This document shows positions 50,789 through 59,888 of a DNA stretch of 64,000 nt, piece by piece. The position numbers and the translations under genes were made by a program. Position 1 is the first letter of the stretch. Every line of letters starts with the position of its first letter. Below the pieces are notes generated by a model. The model did no database searches and was not told the DNA's origin. It saw nothing but the letters and a program-made list of their open reading frames with translations. This DNA comes from Gracilaria domingensis (lineage: Eukaryota > Rhodophyta > Florideophyceae > Gracilariales > Gracilariaceae): positions 541,496 to 605,495 of the forward strand of contig VCMS01000007.1 of assembly GCA_022539475.1 (NCBI GenBank), read 5' to 3'.

Positions 50789-52150
50789 ATGGCAGACGAG
50801 AATGCGACGGTCTTCGGCGTGTCCGACGGTCTGCTTCCTGGTCGGGTAGTTCGAGTTGGAAAGCCCGTCGATTGGACATCGATTTTAAAGGCTACTCAGG
50901 AAAGAGAAAGACGTTACAAAGAAAGGTCGACTGCTGCCAATGCATCTTCTAGTAATTCTGGTGTGAACTCTTCACAGTCTTCACTGATATCGAAACGTAA
51001 GTCAAGTACCGCACAACCCTTCGTAGAGGAGGACAGTCATCCCGTACAAACTGAGCCCCAGAATGTGAAGCAAGAAAGCACTCGTAGTGTGAGCTCGAGT
51101 TCTTCGTCATCTGTTTCGAGCTCAGAGAAGTTGAAACAACTGCTAGCCGAACCCACTATGAATATCGAAGCGGTCAGAAAGCTCGCCTGGGCGGGGTTGG
51201 TAAATGATATGCGAGCGCCAATATGGAAAGCCCTCCTTGGGTACGTTCCAACAAATCTCTCAAGAAGAAAGGATACTCTTCGCCGCAAACGTCGTGAATA
51301 TCAGGAAGCAGTTAGTCAACATTACGATCCGCTCCTGCACCCTAGGGAACATCCCACTGTGCCGAATTCAAACACTTACAACAGAGCTGGAAATCAAGAA
51401 GACGTGACTATGCGCCAAATATCGGTTGATATTCCAAGAACGTGCCCGGGGCAAGCACTGTTTCATGTTCCTGAAGTGCAGCAAGCTTTGAAACGTATCC
51501 TTTATGTCTGGGCTACAAGACATCCTGCAAGTGGATATGTGCAGGGCATGAACGATTTGGTTACGCCATTTCTTTATGTTTTCCTGTCAGAGTATGCGAA
51601 GGGAGCAACTGATACAGTTCTCTTGCAAGTTTCAGATCTAAGTGGTCTTGATGATCCCGAGGAAGCGCTTGCAAACGCCGAAGCGGATTCGTATTGGTGT
51701 TTGACAGCTCTCTTGAATGATATTCAGGACTATTATACTTTTTCCCAACCAGGGATTCAGCGTCGGGTACATTTTCTTCGAGAACTTGTTGCTCGAGTGG
51801 ATGGAAGTCTGTGCAGTCATCTAGAGGATGAAGGCCTTGATTTTCTCCAATTTGCCTTTCGATGGATGAACTGTCTGCTTATGCGAGAGCTTCCATTTCC
51901 TCTTATTGTTCGCGTCTGGGATACGTATCTTGCTGAGACAGACGGTTTTGCCACCTTTCACGTGTATGTCTGTGCTGCTCTACTGGTTTCGTTCAGCGAA
52001 GATCTTCAAGATATGGACTTCCAGGACTTAGTCATGTTTCTTCAAAACCTACCTACAGAGTCTTGGACTAGCAGGGAGATTGATGTAATTTTGAGCCAGG
52101 CATATATGTGGCGAACAATCTTCGGGGCAGCTCCAAGACACTTGCAGTAG
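50789..52150 (+). CDS. TBC-domain Rab GTPase-activating protein (Gyp1/TBC1D22-like)
   Basis: 453 residues from ATG 50789. The N-terminal 120 residues are Ser-rich and disordered. The TBC domain follows: VRKLAWAGLVNDMRAPIWKA, the arginine-finger motif ISVDIPRTCPG (IxxDxxR), and the glutamine-finger motif SGYVQGMNDLVTPF (YxQ), so both catalytic residues are present. LQFAFRWMNCLLMRELPFPL and RVWDTYLAETDGF complete it. The spacing and the DADSYWCL-like block (EADSYWCLTALLNDIQDYY) resemble the Gyp1/TBC1D22 group, which acts on Golgi Rab proteins such as Ypt1/Rab1. The exact Rab target is inference. Single exon. Confidence 0.93.
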   Translation: MADENATVFGVSDGLLPGRVVRVGKPVDWTSILKATQERERRYKERSTAANASSSNSGVNSSQSSLISKRKSSTAQPFVEEDSHPVQTEPQNVKQESTRSVSSSSSSSVSSSEKLKQLLAEPTMNIEAVRKLAWAGLVNDMRAPIWKALLGYVPTNLSRRKDTLRRKRREYQEAVSQHYDPLLHPREHPTVPNSNTYNRAGNQEDVTMRQISVDIPRTCPGQALFHVPEVQQALKRILYVWATRHPASGYVQGMNDLVTPFLYVFLSEYAKGATDTVLLQVSDLSGLDDPEEALANAEADSYWCLTALLNDIQDYYTFSQPGIQRRVHFLRELVARVDGSLCSHLEDEGLDFLQFAFRWMNCLLMRELPFPLIVRVWDTYLAETDGFATFHVYVCAALLVSFSEDLQDMDFQDLVMFLQNLPTESWTSREIDVILSQAYMWRTIFGAAPRHLQ

Positions 52151-52472
52151 TAATCCGTGACGACGATTCTGACACCTATATCTCTGTATCTAGTTTTTAT
52201 ATTACTCGGTTTTCTCTCCGCAGATTGCCCAATCCATCTTACTTCTATTCAAGTACACGTACATACTAAATATCTTTCAGCTGATACTCAATTAACGTTC
52301 ACTATGTCCAACACCATCGACGCCTCAAACTACAGTGTACCAATATGAGTTATCATATCTACCCAGCGACCTCGCAACTAAACACATGCAGCGGTATCGT
52401 TCAATGGGATTTAGCGTTCGGACGGCGAAAAGTTAGCGGCCAATGTGACCTTTTAATTGAACGTCTCCCACA
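52151..52472. other. Convergent intergenic
   Basis: 3' UTRs of the TBC and K+ channel genes. Nothing else recognised. Confidence 0.4.
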
Positions 52473-53778
52473 TCAGTCAAATCGCTTTTTTCCAAGCAGG
52501 TTCCCGCAGTTACGGCAAAATCTAGCGTCTCTTTGATGACCGCGAAGATTACATCGTCCGCACTGAGGGAAATCAGCCAAGGTCATAGGTTAGCATAACC
52601 TACATTTCGTAACACTTAGTACTGTGTTTTAAACCGAGAACGTACCTCTGCACTCATATCGAAGAGAGACATTATAATGATTTCGTTCCTTGATGAGGAG
52701 TTGTCCAATGGGGATAAAGCCTTCTGCTTCGCTTGTTCGGAAATCTTTCGGTAGCGCTCAATCTCCGATAGCTTAAAGGGGATCAGTACAGCACCAGTCA
52801 ACACAGTTAGGACAGTTACTGTGTTTCGAAAAAGGTGCGAGGCAAAATGAGATCAACTACCTGTCAGTCGCCGGCAGCACGGAGTATACGAAAAGGGGGT
52901 GCAAGTAGAATTCGCAACTTACTCAACCTTCCCCAAGAAGTCAACGGCGAGACATCTCCAAAGCCGACAGTGAACAAAGTAATGGTAGAAAAGTAGAAAG
53001 CGTCGAAGAAGGTGCGAATACCAGGGTTAACGTCTTTTTCAACTTGATAAAATAATCCAGCAGAGACGTAAAGCAGACTGAACAGAGAAAGACCAACACT
53101 TGCTAGACGAGCTTGCGCGTTGGTCATCCGTTCCATGAAGCCGCGACTAGCCTCAGTATCCATGATCATTCGTTGTAGTCGCAAAATTCTTGTCAGGCGC
53201 AGTATTCTGACAAAGAACAGTTCAGACTGATCTGCAACTGCAAACCCAATAGGGGCGATGGCGACAAAATCAACAAGCATAGCCCTGGTAAGCAAAAATC
53301 GTGGTGAAAGCCCCTTTCCGTACCAACGTCCAAAAAACTCCATAAGAAACACAATGGAGACGTTGTTTTCATAGTTTCTGAAGGCTTGATGCCACACGGG
53401 ACCAACATCCAAAGTCTGGAGTGCAAACGCCAGGCAATTCAGCATCACCAAGAGCGCTATGATGCCATCGGTGGCTGGATGATTGAGAACAAAATCAAGC
53501 TCAACAGCGAGAGGAAGGCGCCCAGGTGGAAACACGTTTCGAAGAGTGGGTCGTTCGCCGGCCGAGAACACCTGACGCTGCTCTGGTGGCAAAGGAATAC
53601 GTGGAGGTTGAATCGGGTCCTCGATTGTAGCTTTTGGTCGATTAGGGATGGAGCGAGCGACAGGAAAGGGTTTTCGAAGGCTTGAAGAACGCTTTGAGGA
53701 GGGAGAGAAACGAAGATGCGCAGGGACTACCTGCAGGAAGGCGGTAGGCCGCGATAAGCCGCCGGTAAACGCGAACAT
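52473..53778 (-). CDS. Voltage-gated K+ channel with C-terminal zinc ribbon
   Basis: Three exons on the complement: 52923-53778, 52646-52818 and 52473-52562, 372 residues from ATG 53778. The introns are 104 nt (GTAAGT, AACACAG) and 83 nt (GTACGT, a GCTAACC branch, CCCTCAG). A leader of about 100 residues rich in Ser, Arg and Pro looks like a plastid transit peptide. Six TM segments follow. S4 is FFVRILRLTRILRLQR (about 187-202), the selectivity filter TVGFGD (about 269-274), and S6 GRLITVLTVLTGAVLIPFKL spans intron 1. The third exon encodes a four-Cys ribbon, CGRCNLRGHQRDARFCRNCG, as in many bacterial and cyanobacterial channels. Suggested role: K+ flux at a plastid membrane (inference). Divergent from PAN2. 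Confidence 0.9.
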
Positions 53779-54336
53779 ATCTTGGTGGGGCCAGAGACGG
53801 TCGCTCAACCGCCGTAGAGCGGTCGTGCTCGCCGATGGTTGCGGGCGGACGAAAAGAAGTGACAGCGCATTCGACAGCGATGCTGAGCGCAATGGGGAGG
53901 ACCGCGCGAAGATGGATGCGAGGCAGCGCGGAGATTTGGCGTCGACGTTAATCGGCCGAACAACGACAACCAAGAGTTGTTTGCATCACGGCGCGCGCAC
54001 TTGCGCGCTCACACGATGCCACGCACCAAATGTGCCTCCTGCACGTTAAATTGTTGATGGTCCCCCGGTGCCTAAAGAGGCGTGGGCTTGCTGCGAAGCT
54101 CGTACGAACGCGTTCCATATCATACTCGATCGCCTCGCCGCGCGTCCGCGCCGCTTCCGAAGCGCCTCTTCTCCTCGCCCGAATCTCGCACTCACCGCCA
54201 CATGGAGTGATGAATTCTCACTTTGTGCCCTCCGGGTCGCCGCCCCCCGATGAGGCGCAGGCGCCTCCCATGTACTCCGAGGCCGACCATTACTATTACG
54301 ACCGCCCCGCCGAGCATATGCCTCCCCACGGCTGGT
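53779..54336. other. Divergent upstream region, K+ channel / PAN2
   Basis: GC-rich. A coding-like frame from ATG 54210 (MNSHFVPSGSPPPDEAQAPP) overlaps the start of the PAN2 frame and may be its true first exon; see findings. Confidence 0.45.
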
Positions 54337-57300
54337 ATGAGCACAGTTGTACACAGGTCGGCCATCCCAATTCACACACACACAGACCCCATCCGCGCCC
54401 TTGCCTGCGACCCAGTTAAGGAACTCATATGGGTCGCCACCTCATCTGGTATGCTACATGCCCACCATGCCCCAGATATGGCGCGCATCGTCTCGACGTA
54501 CATCGGCGAGCCCTCTTCCGACCCTTCCAACCTCGGCGATGTGCGAGATGTTGTGGTGTCGAGCACATCTGTGCTAGCTGCAGTGAGCTATGGACTGGCT
54601 GTCGTCAAGCGTGGCGGTGTACTTTCTGCTTCTGTTCGCGCCGACACCATTAGGAATGCGAAGGCGTTGGCGTTGAACCCAATCAGCGACGATCACGTGT
54701 GCATTGGAGGCGAGTCTCGAATGTTGGCTGTCGTGGACCTACAGCAGCAGCGAATTCTGAGACAAGCTACTTTGCGCGGCGCTACTGGTGTCACCGCTGC
54801 GGTATGGGCCGCTCCGCAGGGTGCATCCAGCCTCGCTGTTTTCTCCACCTCAACAGGTCGCATCTCGTTATGTGATCCCTCCTCTATGCGTGAAGTGAAT
54901 GCGATTGCTGCTTTTGCTGGCGCTACCACTTCAATTGCCACCAGTGGCTACTACTTGGCTGCAACAGGACTTGGAACGAGAGGAGGGGTCCCCTATCTAG
55001 AGCAAACAGTTAAGCTATACGATATTCGCGCAGTGCAGAGTCCTCTCCCATCCGTTCTCTTTTCTGCCCCTCCCATGTTCATTGCGTTTGATCAAGCGAC
55101 CTCACAGCTGTACAATACTGACGGTGCTTTGTGGATGCTCTCCCCACACGGCGTAATGCAGCTTCTGGATATATCCACCGTTACCAACAGGGAACCGGCA
55201 TATCCCTTGTGTGATGAGATTCACCTGGATGCGGGATCAGACGTGTTCACCGCGATGGCCGTCTCGTCGCAAGGACTTCTAGTTCTCGGCGATTCCGGTG
55301 GATTTGTCCACCAGTGGTCATCCTCAGATTCTGTCAAGGTGAATTCGTCATCAGAACCCGTTTGGAATACACCCGTGAATCCGGAACCGCCAACCCCTTC
55401 GATCCACATGGATGACTTTATTGACTTGGACATTGGTGCCACAATTCCGAAATGCGCTATGCCAGAGTTTGAATGTGAGTATCTCACAGAAGAACTGTTT
55501 AACTCTGTTCGAAATCAACCACAGCATCGAATACGCGGGGAACTGTATGCTACGCGAGTGTCCAAGGGTATAGATACCACGCATGATTTGTACCCTCGCA
55601 AACCATTTTCTCGTTTTCCGTTGCAAATAAGTGACGAACTCCTCGACGTTGCTCAACAGCATACTTATGTTTCCTACGCTCAGGCACCTCCGTCGTTTGT
55701 ACGGAATTCTGAGTCAGGGCACAAGAGGCCGCCAAAAGTGAGGACTGCGAACGGTAAATATCGCCTTAAAGGGGAGAGAAGGTCCAGCTCACCTACAGGC
55801 ACCGTGAGCGGCAATGCCAACAAAATAGACTTGTCTAAACCAGCTGAGCGATCAAAGTATGTGGAAATGGATCTTGTGGCTTGGGAAAGTATAGAAGGCT
55901 TTGATTTCCTCAAGTACAATACCAGCCCTCGCTTTTGCGGTCTCGAGAATGCCTTACCAAATGTGTATGTAAACCCTGCAGTGCAAGCATTGTACTTTTG
56001 CCCTCCAGTGCGGACTGCAATTGGCAATCATTCTTGCCATCGAGATTGGTGTATATCTTGTGAACTTAGTTTTCTTTTCCACATGTTCGATTTGGGTGGT
56101 GCTGGGATGGCATGTGAAGCTGGAAACTTCACAAGAGCATTTATGACTATGGCGAACGCAGGAGCTCTTGGTCTTTTGGATGGGGCACATGCCCTACCTC
56201 TTTCCCAGAGGATTGAGAATTTCACTCGCTACCTCCTTGAACAACTGCATAAGGATGAAGGCGTGGATGTCGACAGTACCGTTCTGTCTGTGTTTGGAGC
56301 AGAAACCCGGTCCCATGGGACGTTCATGGCCAGCAAGACGGACTGGGAAAGAATTGCAAAACCTTTCCAGCATTCTTTGATCTACAACGTTCCCAGGAAT
56401 ACTTCGTTTTGCAAGCTGCTGGAACATAGTCTTCACTATAGAGGTGACGCAACACGTGCTTTTTGTGAGGCCAGTGGACAGTTTGAATCTATGACCCAGC
56501 ACCGTGAACTTCGAAGTCTTCCAAATGTGTTACTGCTAGGGTGTAACACAAAGACTAATGGCTATAGTGAGTGGTGGTTTGATGTGAGTGAAAGCTCATA
56601 CCCTCTTCGAAGTCCGAGTAATGCATCCCTCAACCTCGATGAAATTGCTGACAGAACAATGCAGGAAGAGAAGAAGATAATGGAGTCAATGCGAATAGAG
56701 CTGACGGATGGTATCTCTGTAACAGAAATCGATAGTTTGGCGTCATATGGAAGGAGTACGCTTGGATACGACGCCGTTGAAGGAAGCTTTGGGGACACAG
56801 GGGACCTTATGGCGGAATACGACCTATCCTTTGTGGTAGCACTAGTTCCGCCAACCTCTCAAGACGTAGAAGCCATGAACGAAAACGACGGAAGCAGCGC
56901 CAGAAATGTCGCAGGGCACCTCGTCGCGTACATCCACGTTCCACGAGTTTATTCTGAAAAAGGAAACGAACTTGGAGAGAAAAGTGAGAAGCCGGAAGTT
57001 GATGAGAAGCATGCTGATGCCGCATGGTGGTGCTTTAATGACTTTGTGATCGCTCCATGTGAGGGCTTTGAAGAGGTGGCAGCATTCCAAAAGTTCTGGA
57101 AAAAACCTTGCGTCCTTGCATACGTGCGCAGAGATATCAACAATCGTGTAAGGATGGAGATCAATGACACATCAGTGGACGTACGAGAGGTCATTGGCGA
57201 GGAGAACCATAACGAAGCAATTGGTCTTCAGCCGGACGAAGAGGTTCCTGGAAAAGGAACCGTACTGGCCCTAGACTGCGAATTCGTTATGGTTTCTCGA

Positions 57301-57918
57301 GATGAAGCGGATGTATTCGGGGACGGAACTTGGCAAATCGTTGTACCTGCCAGAATGGCGCTTGCTCGTGTTTCTGTCATTCGGGGATACGGAAGGTTGA
57401 AGGGGGTTGCGCTGATGGATGATTACGTTGCTGTGAGAGAACCGGTTGTGGATTACCTAACGAGGTTCTCAGGTTTATCGGAAGGGGACCTTGACGCAAC
57501 AAGATCGCCTCATAAGGTGAGCAGTTTAAAAACGGTGTATAAGCGATTAAGATGTTTGGTTGACGCTGGTTGCATATTTGTTGGACATGGATTGAAATCA
57601 GACTTTCGTATCATCAATTTTGTCGTTCCTCCTGAGCAAGTTATTGATACAGTGACTTTGTTCCGTGTGAAGAACAAGCGCTTGTTGGGGTTGCGCTTTC
57701 TGAGCAATGCTTTGCTCGGAGGTGATATTCAATCTGAAACGCATGACTCAATAGAAGATTCGGACGCTGCGCTTCGCTTATACGATGTGTATCTGAGGCT
57801 GAAGGCAGGTGAGGACGGAGAGGATCGATTTGAACGAACTCTCAAGGAGTTGTATGCGTATGGGTACGCTCATGGATGGAAAGCTGACCCAGAAGAGCCT
57901 TTTCTGTTACCACAGTAG
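54337..57918 (+). CDS. PAN2: PAN2 subunit of the PAN2-PAN3 deadenylase
   Basis: Catalytic subunit that trims mRNA poly(A) tails with PAN3 in the cytoplasm. 1193 residues from ATG 54337. WD40-like propeller (about 15-340). A PAN3-binding linker comes next. A ubiquitin-hydrolase-like domain (about 515-840) follows: GLENALPNVYVNPAVQALYF lacks the catalytic Cys, as in all PAN2. Last is a DEDDh exonuclease: VLALDCEFVMV (Asp and Glu, about 978-980), FVGHGLKSDFRIINF (third Asp, about 1090) and HDSIEDSDAALRLY (His and last Asp, about 1135-1141). Single large exon. An in-frame ATG also occurs at 54250 and another possible first exon begins at 54210 in a different frame, so the N-terminus is uncertain. 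Confidence 0.95.
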   Translation: MSTVVHRSAIPIHTHTDPIRALACDPVKELIWVATSSGMLHAHHAPDMARIVSTYIGEPSSDPSNLGDVRDVVVSSTSVLAAVSYGLAVVKRGGVLSASVRADTIRNAKALALNPISDDHVCIGGESRMLAVVDLQQQRILRQATLRGATGVTAAVWAAPQGASSLAVFSTSTGRISLCDPSSMREVNAIAAFAGATTSIATSGYYLAATGLGTRGGVPYLEQTVKLYDIRAVQSPLPSVLFSAPPMFIAFDQATSQLYNTDGALWMLSPHGVMQLLDISTVTNREPAYPLCDEIHLDAGSDVFTAMAVSSQGLLVLGDSGGFVHQWSSSDSVKVNSSSEPVWNTPVNPEPPTPSIHMDDFIDLDIGATIPKCAMPEFECEYLTEELFNSVRNQPQHRIRGELYATRVSKGIDTTHDLYPRKPFSRFPLQISDELLDVAQQHTYVSYAQAPPSFVRNSESGHKRPPKVRTANGKYRLKGERRSSSPTGTVSGNANKIDLSKPAERSKYVEMDLVAWESIEGFDFLKYNTSPRFCGLENALPNVYVNPAVQALYFCPPVRTAIGNHSCHRDWCISCELSFLFHMFDLGGAGMACEAGNFTRAFMTMANAGALGLLDGAHALPLSQRIENFTRYLLEQLHKDEGVDVDSTVLSVFGAETRSHGTFMASKTDWERIAKPFQHSLIYNVPRNTSFCKLLEHSLHYRGDATRAFCEASGQFESMTQHRELRSLPNVLLLGCNTKTNGYSEWWFDVSESSYPLRSPSNASLNLDEIADRTMQEEKKIMESMRIELTDGISVTEIDSLASYGRSTLGYDAVEGSFGDTGDLMAEYDLSFVVALVPPTSQDVEAMNENDGSSARNVAGHLVAYIHVPRVYSEKGNELGEKSEKPEVDEKHADAAWWCFNDFVIAPCEGFEEVAAFQKFWKKPCVLAYVRRDINNRVRMEINDTSVDVREVIGEENHNEAIGLQPDEEVPGKGTVLALDCEFVMVSRDEADVFGDGTWQIVVPARMALARVSVIRGYGRLKGVALMDDYVAVREPVVDYLTRFSGLSEGDLDATRSPHKVSSLKTVYKRLRCLVDAGCIFVGHGLKSDFRIINFVVPPEQVIDTVTLFRVKNKRLLGLRFLSNALLGGDIQSETHDSIEDSDAALRLYDVYLRLKAGEDGEDRFERTLKELYAYGYAHGWKADPEEPFLLPQ

Positions 57919-59888
57919 GCAGTGCGCAACATGCATGACGTGTAGCTTTCGTGAAGAGAAGTGTACAGAGTACAGAGAAGCACGCAATGTAAATTTGAAA
58001 GCGTGATTCAACAAAGCAAACGGTTCGTTGATCATGATGTTCTGCTACGCTGGCTAACGATGGTGACCTGGTGCTTGCAAATGAGTGAATACGGAAGCGA
58101 TGGTTAGCCTACTATAACATGATGTTGAGCATACATGCTACTCACCGCTCAAATCAACCGATACTGGTGCTGGAACTGGCTAACTCTTTCACTTTTGTGC
58201 AGGTGAGGATTTCATATGGTTATGCCGAAGATAGCTCTCACATTGCGAAGCAGTGAGTTGCGTCTGAAGGGAAGGGACGCAGTTATTCCAGGAGCTAATG
58301 AGTTGCTAACGCGTGCGCTGTATTCCTTTTTATTCGTGTGGATGATTCAAGAATGCAAGCGTGGGAGAGGATGAGGTGGACGAATATGGGTTGTGGTTGT
58401 GGTTATTAAACATGACGTGGACTGCTCACCTGCTGGAGCGTCTGGGTATGCTGATACGTAAAATACATAGCTGGCAAAGGAGTGGGAAGCGCAACAAGGC
58501 AGTCTACAGCATGTAGAGTAAGGGCGGAGCTTCGGAAGAGAAGCTCACTCCTCGGTTTGGCACAGTAACAATGACAACATGGCACCGAGGCGGAATCTGG
58601 AAAGCCGGTGAAGACGCGTCAGAAGAAACGGTGGTGACATTTTCGGATTTCGGAAACTATGGCGGAAGAGGCTGGGCGCAATGCTTTTTTGGCATTGGCG
58701 GGGCAGGCAAGAGTACGAGGCGCAAGAGGATCGAAGATAAACAAGAAATTGGGCAACGAGGATAACTGATGTGCGAGAGAACACAGTGCACTTGACACGA
58801 CGCATTGATGGTACTGCTGTTTGGGCTGGAGGAGAATTACGGTGATGGTAGCGGGAAAGGGGGGCCGATAAGCATTGGTAGCATTTGTGCTTGCATGCCC
58901 CTCCAGCCGCGGTGGTCGCGGAGCCGTGCGCGGGGGGCGGCCGCGCGGCGGGGGAGCGGGTACGGGACGGACGTGGCAGAAGGGGGCACGACGTGGCGAG
59001 AAGACGCAGCGGTCGAAGGGAAGGCGGGCCGGCGCGGGAGGGGAAGCGTGGGGGGGAAGACAGAAGCGACATCGCAAGCAGCGTGGCGCGGACAGAGCTG
59101 GCCAAAAGCGCGCAAACAGGGGCGCTCGTTTGAGGTGCAACGAGGCGTTAGCCGCAAGCGGCGCGGCGCCACGAGTGCGCCCACAGCCGCTCTTGCGACA
59201 ATTCGGCGCGCCACGCGCACACGAAGCGATCTACTGCGGATCGCTTTATGCGCGCTTCCGCGCGTGCAGCCGACAAGCGCTCCCGCTTACAGCGCGCTGT
59301 CAGCGGCGACGCTTGATCGCGCGCCCCGAACGGACCGCCGAGGCGCGGTGCAGCCGCGCGCGCGCCGCGCGCATGCGCCAGAGAGCGGCGCGCTCGTGCC
59401 ACGCGCGTCCAAAAAGGCGCGCGCGCGCAGCCGTTTCAAAAGTGGACCGATGGTCGGTACAAGCGCGTGTGCCATGGCTCCCTGCGCGCGTCCAAAACGC
59501 CCGGCGGCCGCCACGCCTCCACTCCGACGCGCTCGCCAACGTCCGGCCTCTTTGTTCGCCCGCCATCCCCCTCCTCCCACGCGGCCGCCCCCCTTTCCCC
59601 GTCCCCGCCCCCGCCCCCGCCCCCCGCTTATATAGCCCGTTATCCCTAACGCTTCGCAACGCTGTACCGAGCAGCCAGTACCCCTTCCACCTTCCCCCAA
59701 CCACTCTCCCAAGCCAAAGCCCTACAGGTATTTTTCTCCCCAACCCAAACCCCTACTACCAACCAAAAACCCAAAACCCCCTCCTCTCCCACCCTCCCCA
59801 CCCCCCCCTTCCCCCCCACGCCCCCACCAATTTCCCACATCATATCCTCCGCCTCCCCCAACGTCTACCGCGCTGCCCGCGCCTCGGC
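57919..59888. other. Intergenic and CpG-rich promoter of the RanBP2-finger gene
   Basis: 58.0-58.5 kb has no gene. 58.85-59.6 kb is extremely GC/CG-rich, open in several frames on both strands. These frames translate to Arg/Ala-rich sequence and stop being plausible because a TATA box at 59628 lies inside them. From 59640 to 59888 the strand is C-rich and probably 5' UTR. Confidence 0.5.
59628..59635 (+). promoter_or_regulatory. TATA box
   Basis: TTATATAG in an otherwise GC-rich stretch, 254 nt before the chosen start codon. It argues that the upstream part of the open frame (58875 on) is not translated. Confidence 0.6.

Noticed and set aside
58875-59888. 5' extension of the zinc-finger gene frame by 338 codons
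   Set aside because: Arg/Ala-rich translation of a CpG island with open frames on both strands; a TATA box lies inside it at 59628.
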